64,000 nt of DNA from the NCBI RefSeq assembly GCF_029168945.1, contig NC_083603.1, positions 50,354,406-50,418,405 of the forward strand. Direction: 5' to 3'. Below the pieces are notes generated by a model. The model made no database searches. It saw nothing but the letters and a program-made list of their open reading frames with translations, and was not told the origin of the DNA. Below, in pieces: positions 9,780 through 21,596 of this stretch. Source of the stretch: Cannabis sativa (taxonomy: Eukaryota > Streptophyta > Magnoliopsida > Rosales > Cannabaceae). The position numbers were made by a program, and so were the translations under genes. Every line of letters starts with the position of its first letter. Position 1 is the first letter of the stretch.

Positions 9780-12535
9780 CTCCTCTTTGGTTGACATTTC
9801 GGTAACTCCGATCATATCTCGTAGTAGCTTGAACTTTCCTCTTGGTAGCACCTTTGTGAAAATATCTGCCAACTGTTCTTCAGTCTTGCAGTGCTTAGGT
9901 TATATTTCTTTGTTAGCTTCTGCTTCTTTGATAAAGTGATACTTGATGCTTATATGCTTGGTCCTGCTGCGAAATATTGGATTTTTCGCCATTACTATAG
10001 CTGATTTGCTATCGTAATATATCTTTGTAGCCTCCTATGATTCTCCCATGTCTTCTAGTATTCTATGAAGCCATATAGCTTGGCTTGTAGTCATTACTGC
10101 TGCAATATACTCTGCTTCTGCTAATGATTATGCAACAGTTGCTTGTTTCTTTGATGCCCAAGAAAATATACAAGATTCAAGTGTGAAGGCATATCCTGAC
10201 GTGCTTTCAATGTTGTCTATGGATCCTGCCCAGTCATTATCTGTGTTGCTTACAAGTTTTGAGTCACTTGTAATTTTGTACCATATTCTGTAGAATTTTT
10301 TGTTCCTTACAAGTATTTGAGAATTTGCTTGGCTGCTCCGTAGTGAACATGACTTGGATCATGCATGAATCTTGATAGGAGAGTAACTGCATACATTATG
10401 TCTGGTCTTGTAGCAGTTAGATATAGTAGGCTGCCAATTAGATGTCAAAATTTTGATTCATCAGCTTTCGGTGAGCCATCTTCCTTCTTGAGAGCTTTGT
10501 TGTTGTCTAATGGAGTTGATACAATCTTGCATCCCTCCATTTTAAATTTCTTCAATAGTTTCTTGGTATACCTCTTTTGTGAGATGAAGATCCTATCTTG
10601 TTTTTGAGTTATTTCGATCCCAAGGAAGTAGTGCATTAAGCCCAAGTCGGCCATCTTAAAACTTTTCATTATGTCTTCTTTAAATTTCTTTATCATACCC
10701 TCATTATTTCTTGGGTAGATGAGATCATCAATGTATAAAGAGACAATAAGAGTGTCACTTGTACCTTGAGTCTTGATGTAAAGAGTTGGCTCACTCTTGC
10801 TCCTCCTAAATCCTTATTGAGTGAAGTAGTTATCGATTCTACTATACCTGGCTCGCGGAGCTTGCTTTAAGCCATACAAGGCTTTTTTCAACATGAAAAC
10901 TTTATCTTCCTGTCCTTGTACCACGAACCCTTGAGTTTGTTCCATGTATATTTCTTCTTCAAGATAACCATTTAGGAATGCCGACTTCACATCGAGTTGA
11001 AAAATCTTCCATTTCTTCTGTGCAGCTAGAGCTATTAAAACCCTAATAGTATCGAGGCGTGCAACAGGAGCAAATATTTTGCTGTAGTCAACTCCATATT
11101 GTTGGGAGTATCCTTTCACAACTAACCTTCCTTTGTACTTTTGGATAGAGCCATCTGCTTCAGCCTTGTCTTGTAGACCCACTTGACTCCTATAGTATCT
11201 TTGTCTTATGGACGATCTACAAGCTCCCAGTCTCATTCTTTTCAATCATCTTTATCTCTTCATTCATGGCTTGTCTCCATACTTCTTGTTGTTGAGTTGA
11301 TTAAAAACTCTCTGGCTCCATAAGTACTAAGTTGCATGTCTCGTAGATTTCTGATAGTGGTCTTATTCGCCTTACTGGTGAGTCTGGCAGGGACTCAATA
11401 GCTTTTACTGGTTCTTATGTTGTTGGTTGAGTAAGAACTCTATTTTGATCAATTTCTGGTCTTGGCGGTAGAGGAATATTGAGTTCCATTCTTTCAACCT
11501 CTTGTGTCTCTCAGTTGTATGCAGCATCTTCGTCAAATTTTATGTCTCGGCTAATTATTAGCTTGTTTGTTTCTAAGCTATAGACTCGATAATCTTTTGA
11601 TTGAGTACTACAGCCTAAGAAGATTCCTTTCTTAGTCTTCTCATCAAGCTTGCCTCTTTTCTCTTTTTGGAATGTGACCTTAGCATATGTAGCCGAAGAC
11701 TTTGAGATGCTTTGCTGATGGCTTACGTCTGCTCCAAGCTTCGATTTGCGTCTTATTTTGCACGACTTTTATTGGACATCGGTTGAGCAAGTAGACTGCG
11801 GTGCTTACCGCCTCTGCCCAAAATCGTTTCTGGAGACCTTTCTCTAGTAGCATGGCTCTTGCTGCCTCCATAACAGTCATGTTTTTCCTTTTAGATACGC
11901 CGTTTTGTTCTGGTGCGTATCTGATAGTGAGTTGGTGCTCCATCCCTTCGTCTTCACAAAAATTGTTGAATTCATTAGAAGTGTATTCTTTGCCTCTATC
12001 ATTTCTAATTGTCTTGATGTAGTGACCGCTTTGTTTTTCGACACGGAATTTGAATATTTTGAAAATATCGAAGACTTGCAAATTTTGTTGCCTTAAATAA
12101 ACCCATGTCATTCTAGTAAATTCATCAATGAAGAGAATGAAGTACCTATTTTGGTCATTTGATGGAGTGCGCATTGCCCCGCAGACGTCAGTATGGACTA
12201 GCTCCAGTGGATTTTTGGCTCTCCAAGTTTTGTCGGATGGGAAAGGTTGTCGATGTTGTTTCCTGAGCATGCATCCTTCGCAAACTGTGTTGATCTCCTT
12301 AATTGTTAGGAGGTCTCGCATCATATTCTTCTGCTTAAGGATCTTTAGCCCGTGAAAGTTAAAGTGACCGAACCTTCTATGCCAAAGCCATGAATCATCT
12401 GTGTGTGCTTGCATCACCACATTGCTTTGCATATCTCCATTGTATTGGAAAACATCTATTTTCTTTCATTTTTACCTTTACAATTTGAAAGGATTTATGT
12501 TGCTTATCATATATTGTGCCTTTATTACAAGCCTC
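9780..12535 (-). pseudogene. Copia pol remnant: integrase, RT, RNase H
   Basis: Read right to left. A GAG-pre-integrase zinc region (HRRFGH, then CEGCMLRKQH) leads into the integrase core (HTDVCGAM, then NDRGKEYTSNEF and APEQNGVSKRKN), open from 12432 to 11680. Reverse transcriptase follows ([46 protein letters not shown]) with the catalytic YIDD box at about 10730-10745, then LGLMHYFLGIEI. RNase H (DSDWAGS, then TSGYAFT) reaches about 9800. Several stops and frameshifts break the frame (for example between 11680 and 11245, and between 10814 and 10696), so it is dead. The N-terminal part of the polyprotein continues at 28595-29778. The sequence stops mid-protein near 12535, where element B begins. 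Confidence 0.88.
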
Positions 12536-12799
12536 TTTCAGTTACCTGGCCTAAGCGGCAAAATAGAGTTTCAAAAATTCAACACTAGTAGACCTTTAAC
12601 CTGCTTGGTCTGATATGGCCCGGACATGTACATTCTTCGCCCAGCTCCTGAACTCATGGCTGATCAGCTAATGCCTTACCTTTTCCTGCACAGTAGAGCA
12701 CCCGTGAGCCAAGCCCAACAAGACAGTATAAATCATAACAAATATAATATGCTCATCATGCTATTTAAACGGTAATACCATTCATATATGTTTGTGTGT

Positions 12800-12925
12800 C
12801 ACAGACCTACATGTTACACTCACATGCCTATTTATGTCTACATGGCGTAGACCTATGTGTTGCGCTCACACATCTATTTATTTCTACGTGGCGTAGACCT
12901 ACGTGTTGCTCTCACACGTCTGAAT
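12800..12925. repeat. LTR subrepeats of about 50 bp
   Basis: Near-tandem blocks each contain TCTAC(A/G)TGGCGTAGACC, then GTGTTGC(G/T)CTCACAC. The same block pair recurs in both LTRs of element A (about 14840-14930 and 22065-22155). A partial third unit precedes them. Repeats of this kind within an LTR may be enhancer-like, but that is inference. Confidence 0.65.
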
Positions 12926-14366
12926 ATAATAAGGCCTTAGAATGGTTCATCTCGGTTATGGTTACCGAGTCCAACCTGATTATGCCTTGAGTGCATAATC
13001 CCTAAATCTCATTACATTTAACATGGCATGGCATTTACACGCATATATCACTAGGGTAATAACCCTAGGCCATCAACCGCTACTATTAGGGTAATAACCC
13101 TAATCCCAGTTACTAAACAATCATACATATCATTTTCAATATAAGCACCACTGCGCATACTCTACGTGCTAATCACTGTCTTACCTGTTGTCCTGCAATA
13201 TTAAAGATTCTGAATACCCGGGTGCTCCTGATCAGGTGTCGGTAATCCTAGTCACACAAATCCGGGAGTTCACAAATAGGGTTAACCCCTGATTTCACAT
13301 TCATAAAATATTCACATGGCATTAAAAATTCATATATTCAGATAGAGCTCGAAAAGAGCTTTCCAACGGTATATAGAACTCCCAAATCGGAGTCCAAATC
13401 GCAAAGTTATGGCTATTTGAAGTTTGCAAAAGGATCTGCCCAGAAAGAACTGAGCGCGCTGCGGCATGCTAAATACCATACCGCGGCACCTGGGTTCAAA
13501 ATCCAGAAAAACAGCAGCAAGAACACGAAAATCAGCTCCAAAACACAATTAAATCACCCCAATTCACAACCAAAACTCCCAAACCATAAAATAGGTTTTT
13601 AATCATCATAAAGGGAGTTTAAAACACATACTTCATGCATAAAATTCACAATTTCAGATTGCATAAAACACATAATTCATGCCTCAAACTAACAATACCC
13701 AAGCTTAAGAATTTGAGCTGAAAATCCAACAACCACAATTATTTTCTAACAGCCACATATCAAAATAGCATGAATTTCAAGCTAGAAAATAACCTAAAAT
13801 CGCAATCCAAGCTCACAAACATGAATCCCAACCAAATCATGAAATTTCTCACTCAATTTACCAATATTAAACTCAAAATCATAAACATGCAACTCAAAGC
13901 TTCATAACCCTTTTTTCCTCATGCTCAATAAACATCAAAATCAGCAACAAAACTAAGATTAAAGCTTTTAAAGAAACTACCTCAGCTCCTTGCAAGTCCA
14001 AGAACAACAACAACCAAGTTCTAAGCTCCAAATCAAAGCAAACTCCAAGCAAAACACACCAATTAAACTAGAATTTTCAAGAGAGGGTTAGGGTGAGAGA
14101 GAGGTGCACAACCAGAAATTGATTTCTTTTACTCTCAAAAATCAATTTTATTAAACTTAGTAAATAAAGGTCAAAAGACCAAAATGCCCCTAGGGCCCAA
14201 AGCATACATATTCACCCTCACAAGAGTATTTTTGTCATTTCATGCATAAATAAATCCCAATTAATTTCGATTATCACTTATCAAATAAAATACCAATTAA
14301 ATCAATCCAATTTGCATTTCGGGCCCGAACCCGGTTCGGCCCGAAATACCCAGTTGTGACTATATT

Positions 14367-14371
14367 GCGCC
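14367..14371. repeat. Target-site duplication of element A (left)
   Basis: GCGCC here and again at 23883-23887, directly flanking the two LTRs of element A. It is a perfect 5-bp duplication, as expected for LTR retrotransposon integration. Confidence 0.93.
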
Positions 14372-16641
14372 TGTAACGCCCTAAATAATTAGGCACGCTA
14401 CCCAAAAAGATTATGAAACCCTAATCCCCTAAACCGGATTACTAATTAAAAATAGCGCAGAATTTAAACTTTTATATTAAACAGACTGAAAATAAACTTG
14501 TAATATATTTAAACTTTTCAAACATAGTTGGGATCCCAAAAATAATTACAAAATTATTACAAGTTCTTTCTTACTAGCCGACCTAAGCGGTAAAACAGAA
14601 TACAAAAGTCAACACTGCTAGACCCATAACCCGCTTGGTCTGAAGTGGCGTGAACATGTACATTCTTCGTCTACTCCTGAAACTCATGGCTGATCAGCTA
14701 TTGCCTTACCCTTTCCTGCACAGTAGAGCACCCGTGAGCCAAGCCCAACAAGACAGTATAAATCATAACACATATATTATGCTTATTCACATATATGTCT
14801 GTATGGCACAGACCTGATCACTATATCAACATGCCTATTTATGTCTACGTGGCGTAGACCTATGTGTTGCGCTCACACATCTATTTAAATCTACGTGACG
14901 TAGACCCACGTGTTGCTCTCACACGTCTAATTACATTAAGGCCTTAGAAGTGGTTCATCTCGGTTATGAGTACCGAGTCCAACCTGATTATGCCTTGAGC
15001 GCACAATCCTTAAATTTCATTTCATTTAACATGGCATGGCATTATACACATATTCCACTAGAGTAATAACCCTAGGCTAACAGACCGTTCCTATTGGGGT
15101 AATAACCCTAATCCCGGTTACTAAACATTCATGCATATCATATTCACATAAGCGCCACTGCGCATACTCTACGTGCAAACTACTATCTTACCTGTTGTCC
15201 CGCAATAGTAGAGATTCCAAATCCCCGGGTGCTCCTGACCAGGTGCCGGTAATCCTAGTCACAATACCGAGATTTACACAAATAGGGTTAATCCCTAAAT
15301 CTCACTTCCACAAAAATATAAAATTGGCATTCAAATCACATATAATCACATAGAGCTCGAAAAGAGCTTTCCAACAGTATAAAGAACGTCCCAAACGGAG
15401 TCCCGAGTCAAAAGTTATGGCAAAACAAAAACTTAAAAAAAATAGCAATCTGCCATTATCGTGGTGGTCGCGACCACTGGGTTTAAAAACCCAGAAAACT
15501 CAAATTTCAGCTTCGAAAATATGCCAAACTCATCCCCAATTCAACCCAAACATGCATATATCTCAAAATCATGAAATAGAGCTGCTAGCATAACTCAGAG
15601 GATCAAAAACACATATCTCATGCATCAAATCCCATAACAAAAACCAATATTCAAATTGCATAAACACAAAATTCATGCTTTACACAACCTATTCACAAGC
15701 TCAAGAACTTGAGTTAACAATCCTTCAAACTCAACCAATTTCCAGCAAGAACTTTCTTAAAACTACCCAAAATAACAGCTGCTAACAACCCTAGTTTTCA
15801 ATCTAAAAATCACATAAACATATAAGATGCAAACCACATAATCCAAAGCTTAATTCATCTACAAATCATCAAAACTCATCAATTATAACCCATGCACTTA
15901 AGATCATAAATCATGGCTACACAAACATAGATTCAACCTCAATTCACAGCAGCAAAACTAACAAGGAAAGAGGTAGAAACTACCTCAAGTTCTTCACACA
16001 AGCAATTCCACAACCTTTCCCAAGATCCAAGCACAGATTACACCTCAATCTTGAAGAGAAATGCAAAGAAAATGCAAATAGAGGAAAGAGGGAGAGAGAT
16101 TCGGTTTGGGGCTGAGAACAAATGCAAAAATGATCTTTTCTTTACTCAATAATCTCATTGTTGCAAAATAGACTAAATGGTCAAAATGACCAAATTGCCC
16201 CTAGGGCCAATTAATCATACATACACATTTTCAAGGGCAAAAATGCCATTCCACACTCATTTAATTCTAAATAATTTCAGATTATCAAATAAAATGCCAA
16301 ATAATTCAATTCAAATTGCATTTCGGACCCGAACCCCGTTCGGTTCGAAATACCCGGTTGTGACTATACCGCGCCAACCTGTCAGAACACACCTGAAAAG
16401 ACAACACAGGCATACTATATAATAATATAGTTCTATTAGGCACGTAATTAAATTAATTTCATCGTTTACCCTTCTCGGGTCATAATTACCAAAATGCCCC
16501 TGGCTCACCAATGGGGTCTTAACATAATAAAATTCATATAATTTCACATATATTGAACTATATAATAATATAATTCCTCAATTATACATAATTATCTAGT
16601 TAGGGTTTTGCTAATCCATTTCTTAATTCCGGGGTATTACA
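14372..16641 (-). repeat. Element A 3' LTR
   Basis: Begins TGTAACGCC and ends GGGGTATTACA. Nearly identical to 21597-23882. Differences seen are 9 bp missing in the CG-rich palindrome near 15464, a short deletion near 16282 (LTR2 has TTTCATA extra), and scattered single bases. It contains the AGAGCTCGAAAAGAGCTTT block and subrepeats shared with element B. Confidence 0.93.
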
Positions 16642-16655
16642 ATTACCCCCTCCTT
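16642..16655 (-). other. Polypurine tract of element A
   Basis: The minus strand reads AAGGAGGGGGTAAT immediately before the 3' LTR. This is the expected primer for plus-strand DNA synthesis in reverse transcription. Confidence 0.75.
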
Positions 16656-16676
16656 ATAGAAATTTCGTCCCGAAAT

Positions 16677-19600
16677 TTACCTGAACAACTCCGGATATTT
16701 CTGCTGCATATCCGTCTCGAGCTCCCAGGTTGCCTCTTCTATTTTACTGTTCTTCCACAGTACTTTCACCAGTGCCACAGTCTTGTTTCTCAAGACTTTC
16801 TCTCTTCTATCAAGTATCTGCACTGGTTGTTCCTCGTATGATAAGTCCGGTTGTAGTTCCAACGCTTCATAACTCAGAACATGGGACGAGTCTGAGACAT
16901 ACCTCCGAAGCATTGAAACATGAAACACATTATGTACAGCTGCCAGCGCTGGGGGCATAGCCAATCTGTACGCTACTTGTCCTATCCTCTCAAGGATTTC
17001 AAAAGGTCCAATGAACCTCGGGCTAAGTTTTCCTTTCTTCCCAAAGCGTTTTATGCCTTTCATCGGAGATATTCGGAGAAATACCATGTCCCCGACCTGG
17101 AAATCAATATCTCGACGCTTTGGATCGGCATAACTCTTTTGCCTACTCTGAGCCGCGAGCATTCGCGCTCTAATCTTATCAATTGCCTCACTTGTTTTCT
17201 GAACAGCTTCGGGACCCAAGAACTTTCTTTCACCCACTTCATCCCAGTGAATGGGCGATCTACATTTCCTTCCATACAAAAGTTCATAAAGAGCCATCCC
17301 GATTGTTGCCTGATAGCTGTTATTATAAGAAAACTCGATCAGGGGAAGGTACTTTACCCATGATCCTTCAAAGTCAAGCACGCATGCCCGTAGCATGTCT
17401 TCTAAAATCTGAATGGTCCTCTCGGATTGTCCATCCGTCTGAGGATGAAAAGCTGTGCTGAACTTTAACTGAGTACCCATAGCTCGATGCAGACTCTCCC
17501 AGAATCTTGATGTAAACTTCGGATCTCTATCCGACACAATGGACTTTGGGACACCATGTAGACGAACAATTTCTCTGACATATAACTCAGCATACTGATC
17601 AATGGAGAAGTTCGTCCGAACAGGTAATAAGTGAGCAGACTTTGTAAATCTGTCCACTATGACCCACACAGAGTCAAACTGTCCCGTGGTTCTAGGCATA
17701 CCTACCACGAAATCCATAGTTATATCTTCCCATTTCCATTCTGGTATTTTCAGCGGTTGCAGCAACCCTGCAGGTCGCTGGTGTTCAGCCTTCACTTGCT
17801 GACACGTAAGGCACTTTGCAACATACTCGGCGATGTCATTCTTCATACCTGGCCACCAAAACATGGCTTTTAGGTCTTGATACATCTTTGTCGACCCTGG
17901 ATGAACTGAATAAGGAGTCGTGTGAGACTCATCCATGATTTCTTTCTTGATGTTCTCATCCATAGGTACACAAATTCGATTCCCAAATCTCAACATTCCC
18001 GTTTCATCCACTGAAAAATCACTAGCCTTCCCGGCCGAAACCCTAGCTCGGGTTTTTATCAATTTCGAATCCTGCTTTTGCGCTTCTTTAATTCTCTCAA
18101 GAAGAGTGGATTGCATGGTAATATTAGCCAATTGCCCCACAACCAACTCAATTTGAGCTCGAGTCATTTCATTTGCCAGTTGTTGAGAGATTTGCTTCAT
18201 AGAACTCAGCTGACTCTGACCTTTTCTACTCAGGGCATCAGCAACTACATTGGCTTTACCAGGGTGATAAAGAATCTCACAATCATAATCTTTCACCAGT
18301 TCTAGCCAACGCCTCTGTCTCATATTCAAGTCTTTCTGGGTAAAAAAATACTTCAGACTTTTGTGATCAGTGTATATCTCACATTTCTCGCCATAAAGGT
18401 AATGCCGCCAAATTTTTAGCGCAAATACCACTGCTGCGAGTTCTAAATCGTGAGTAGGGTACCTCTGTTCGTACTCCTTTAACTGTCGAGAAGCATAAGC
18501 TATTACCCTCCCAGCCTGCATAAGCACACAGCCGAGACCCTGTCTCGAGGCATCACAATATACCACGAACTTTTCCTTATCTGAAGGAAGAGTTAGTACA
18601 GGAGCGGTAATCAAGCGTTGCTTTAACTCCAGGAAACTTTTCTCACACCGATCAGTCCAAACAAACTTCTGGTTCTTTCGGGTCAGCTCCGTTAAGGGTA
18701 CAGTGATCTTTGAGAAACCCTCAACGAACCGACGATAATAACCAGCCAAACCTAGAAAACTTCTGACCTCCGTAGCTGACTTCGGTGCTGGCCAATCCCG
18801 AACAGCTTCAATTTTGACCGGATCCACCATGATCCCATCTTTATCCACTATGTGCCCCAGAAATGAGACACGGGATAACCAGAATTCACACTTTTTGAAC
18901 TTAGCATAAAGCTTGTGATCCCGTAACCTTTGCAAAACCGCTCTGAGATGTAACTCATGCTCTTCTTCGGTCTCAGAGTACACCAAGATGTCGTCAATAA
19001 ACACAATCACGAACCTATCCAGGTAATCTTTAAACACCCGATTCATCAAATCCATGAATGCCGCCAGGGCATTAGTGAGTCCAAAAGACATCACAAGAAA
19101 TTCATAGTGTCCATACCGAGTACGGAACGCAGTTTTCGGGATATCTTCCTCTCAAATTCTCAGCTGATGATAGCCTGAGCGAAGATCGATCTTAGAAAAG
19201 ACCGTCTTCCCTTTCAGTTGATCAAACAGATCATCAATTCGAGGTAAAGGATACTTGTTCTTAATGGTAAGCTTGTTCAACTCTCGGTAGTCAATACACA
19301 TTCGCAGGGTTCCGTCTTTCTTCTTCACAAATAGAACCGGAGCACCCCAAGGTGAGTAGCTCGGTCTAATGAATCCCAGATTCAATAATTCTTGCAACTG
19401 TATCTTCAATTCCTTCAACTCAGCTGGAGCCATTCGATACGGTGCCTTAGACACTGGATCCACTCCCGGAGCCAGTTTAATAACAAATTCAATTTCCCGA
19501 ACAGGTGGCAATCCCGGCAAATCTTCTGGAAAGACATCAAGGAACTCACATACCAATTTCATATCCTCAGACCCTGATGTCATAGGTTGGCTAGTGTCCA

Positions 19601-21266
19601 CTGCAGTAACTATGAACCCTAGACAACCTCTACCCATCAAGTCTTTAGCTTTCAACAACGATATTCTTGGTATGCGCGCCCCCTGAACTTTACCCACGAA
19701 CACCGCTGGGTTAGCACTCTCGGGCTCAAACACTACCATCTTCCGTTTACAGTCGATCATTGCTCCATACTTAGACAGAAAATCCATTCCCAGGATTATG
19801 TCAAAATCAGATAATTGCAGCTCAATTAGATTGGCGGTCAATTCACAACCGTCAATCCAAAAAGACAAAGACCGAATCCACCTTGTGGATACTATCAGGT
19901 CTCCCGAGGGTAACAGGGTTCCAAACCCCGAAGTATAATTATCACATGGCTTATGCAAAGTTTCTATCACTCTACTCGATACATATGAATGAGTAGCTCC
20001 AGAATCAAATAACACAGTATAAGCACAACCATTAATAGATAACTGACCTGTCACAACTGACGGACTAGCATCAGCATCTGCCTGAGTTATAGTGAAAAGT
20101 CTCCCCGGGTTCTGAGCAACATTCTTCTTAGGCTCTTCTCTCTTAGCTTGGGGACAATCCCTGATAAAGTGGCCCACCACGCCACACTGGAAACATGTCT
20201 TGGCTCGGCACTCACCAGGATGATGCTTCATGCATTTAGGACACTCGGGGTATGACCGGAATGAGGAACTGCGGCCTTGACGGCCACCTCTGTTTCCCCG
20301 AAACTTTCTATTTCCTCCTGAAGCTCCGGAAGCCTCAGCCTTCCGCTTGTGCTCAGGGTTGCTACTGTCGATCCCCTTACTGAAATTACCACCAGCAGGA
20401 GGGTTTGATGCCATGGCGGCATCCTTTACAGCCTGCTCTTTCATCACTTGCTGCTCGGCCTCTTCAGCAATGAAGGCCAAGTCTACCACCCTCTTATACA
20501 GGGTGTCATGGGATGTGGTAATTTTCAAGTCTTGACTGATTGTAGCATTCAGTCCTCGAACATACTTTTGTTTTCTAGTAAAATCGGTAGGCACCAAATC
20601 ACCAGCAAATTTGGATAATCGGTCAAATTCCAGAGTATATTCAGCCACCGACATCTTCCCTTGAGTCAACTTCACAAAGTCTTCCTGGTGTGAAGTCCGT
20701 ACAGCCACATTATAAAACTTTTCTTCAAAAAGTTTCTTAAACTCATCCCATGTCATCATACTGACATCTCGGGTTTGATTCACTATGTCCCACCAGACGC
20801 GGGCATGATCTTGAAACATAAAGGCCGCACAATTTACCCTCTCAGTTCCCGTCACCCCCATATTATCGAGGATCCAGGTAACAGTGCTCATCCACTGATC
20901 AGCCTTAATAATATCAATGCCTCCCAGAAAAACCAGAGGTTTCAGCTTCACAAACTGCTCGAACACCGAGTCCCGGTGCGGCATAACATACCCTTGGTTA
21001 CCCACCACTGGCACAGGAGCTGGTTGTAACCCTTGATTAGCTGGGACAGCTTGTTGCCTCAAACGTTGCAACTCTTCCTCTTGACGAAGTATGACACTTC
21101 GCATTTCATGAAACATTTGCTGCCAGTCAGCAGGAGGATTAGCATTAACAGCCCCCGCATTATCCCCCGGATTTTGCGGAGGTGGAGGCGGTGCGGGTGG
21201 ATCGGTTTGGGTAGCCCCGGGCTCTACTTGCTCGCCCTGTGGTCTGGATGATTGCGGAGGGTCCAT
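16677..21266 (-). pseudogene. Gag-pol polyprotein of element A with one nonsense codon
   Basis: A single reading frame of about 1530 codons, starting [13 protein letters not shown] (an upstream in-frame ATG at 21317 would add 17 residues). Order of domains: Gag ([14 protein letters not shown]); CCHC zinc knuckle [14 protein letters not shown] near residues 355-370; aspartic protease [12 protein letters not shown] near 420-430; reverse transcriptase from about 645 with [10 protein letters not shown] near 755; RNase H ([16 protein letters not shown]); integrase ([20 protein letters not shown], then [12 protein letters not shown] and [10 protein letters not shown]); and a chromodomain-like end ([16 protein letters not shown]). 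A TGA at 19154-19152, right after YHQLRI, splits it. The frame continues intact on both sides. Element B has CGA at this site, so this looks like a single C-to-T change at a CpG. Everything else appears functional. Confidence 0.93.
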
Positions 21267-21578
21267 TACTAGTACCCCTAAAATCAACAACCCCAGCGAG
21301 TTAAGCACCGATACCACACTTACGCACTTATTGCCTTAAACCCTAACTCATCTATTTACCTCATTCATATACACATAATAATTAACATTTATAACATGGC
21401 ATCACATAACACATACATACTCTAGATGCTTGCATACTGCCTAAAATGGAAAGCGGTAAACAGATTATCACACATTCAGTCAAGTATTTACTCTCAATAC
21501 TTACTGCACCATGAGTCGAGCTTATCTCTGACGACGAATGTACATGTTCGGCCGGTCTACAGGAAGTTTAAAAACCTT

Positions 21579-21593
21579 GCCGCTCTGATACCA
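21579..21593 (-). other. Primer-binding site of element A
   Basis: The minus strand reads TGGTATCAGAGCGGC three bases inside the 5' LTR. It is complementary to the 3' end of initiator tRNA-Met, the usual primer of plant LTR retrotransposons. Confidence 0.9.
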
Positions 21594-21596
21594 AAT

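Larger units (their letters stand above)
12536..14371 (-). mobile_element. Gypsy element B, 3' LTR (left part)
   Basis: Alignable along its length with the LTRs of element A (same order: CCTAAGCGG, CTGCACAGTAGAGCACCCG, subrepeats with GTGGCGTAGACC, AGAGCTCGAAAAGAGCTTT, CATTTCGGGCCCGAACC), but clearly diverged. It lacks the first 190 or so bases of the LTR and begins at the break in the copia pol. It stops at GCGCC (14367-14371), where element A is inserted, and resumes at 23883. Minus-strand orientation. Confidence 0.8.

Noticed and set aside
12128..12613. Several + strand open frames of 60-75 codons
   Set aside because: They are shadows of the minus-strand copia integrase or cross the copia/B border.
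19152..19154. Programmed stop or readthrough between gag-RT halves of element A
   Set aside because: The stop falls inside the RT, not between domains, and the relative has CGA; a point mutation is simpler.
20347..20535. Short + strand frames across 16.6-21.3 kb
   Set aside because: All lie opposite the single gag-pol frame of element A and show no independent features.
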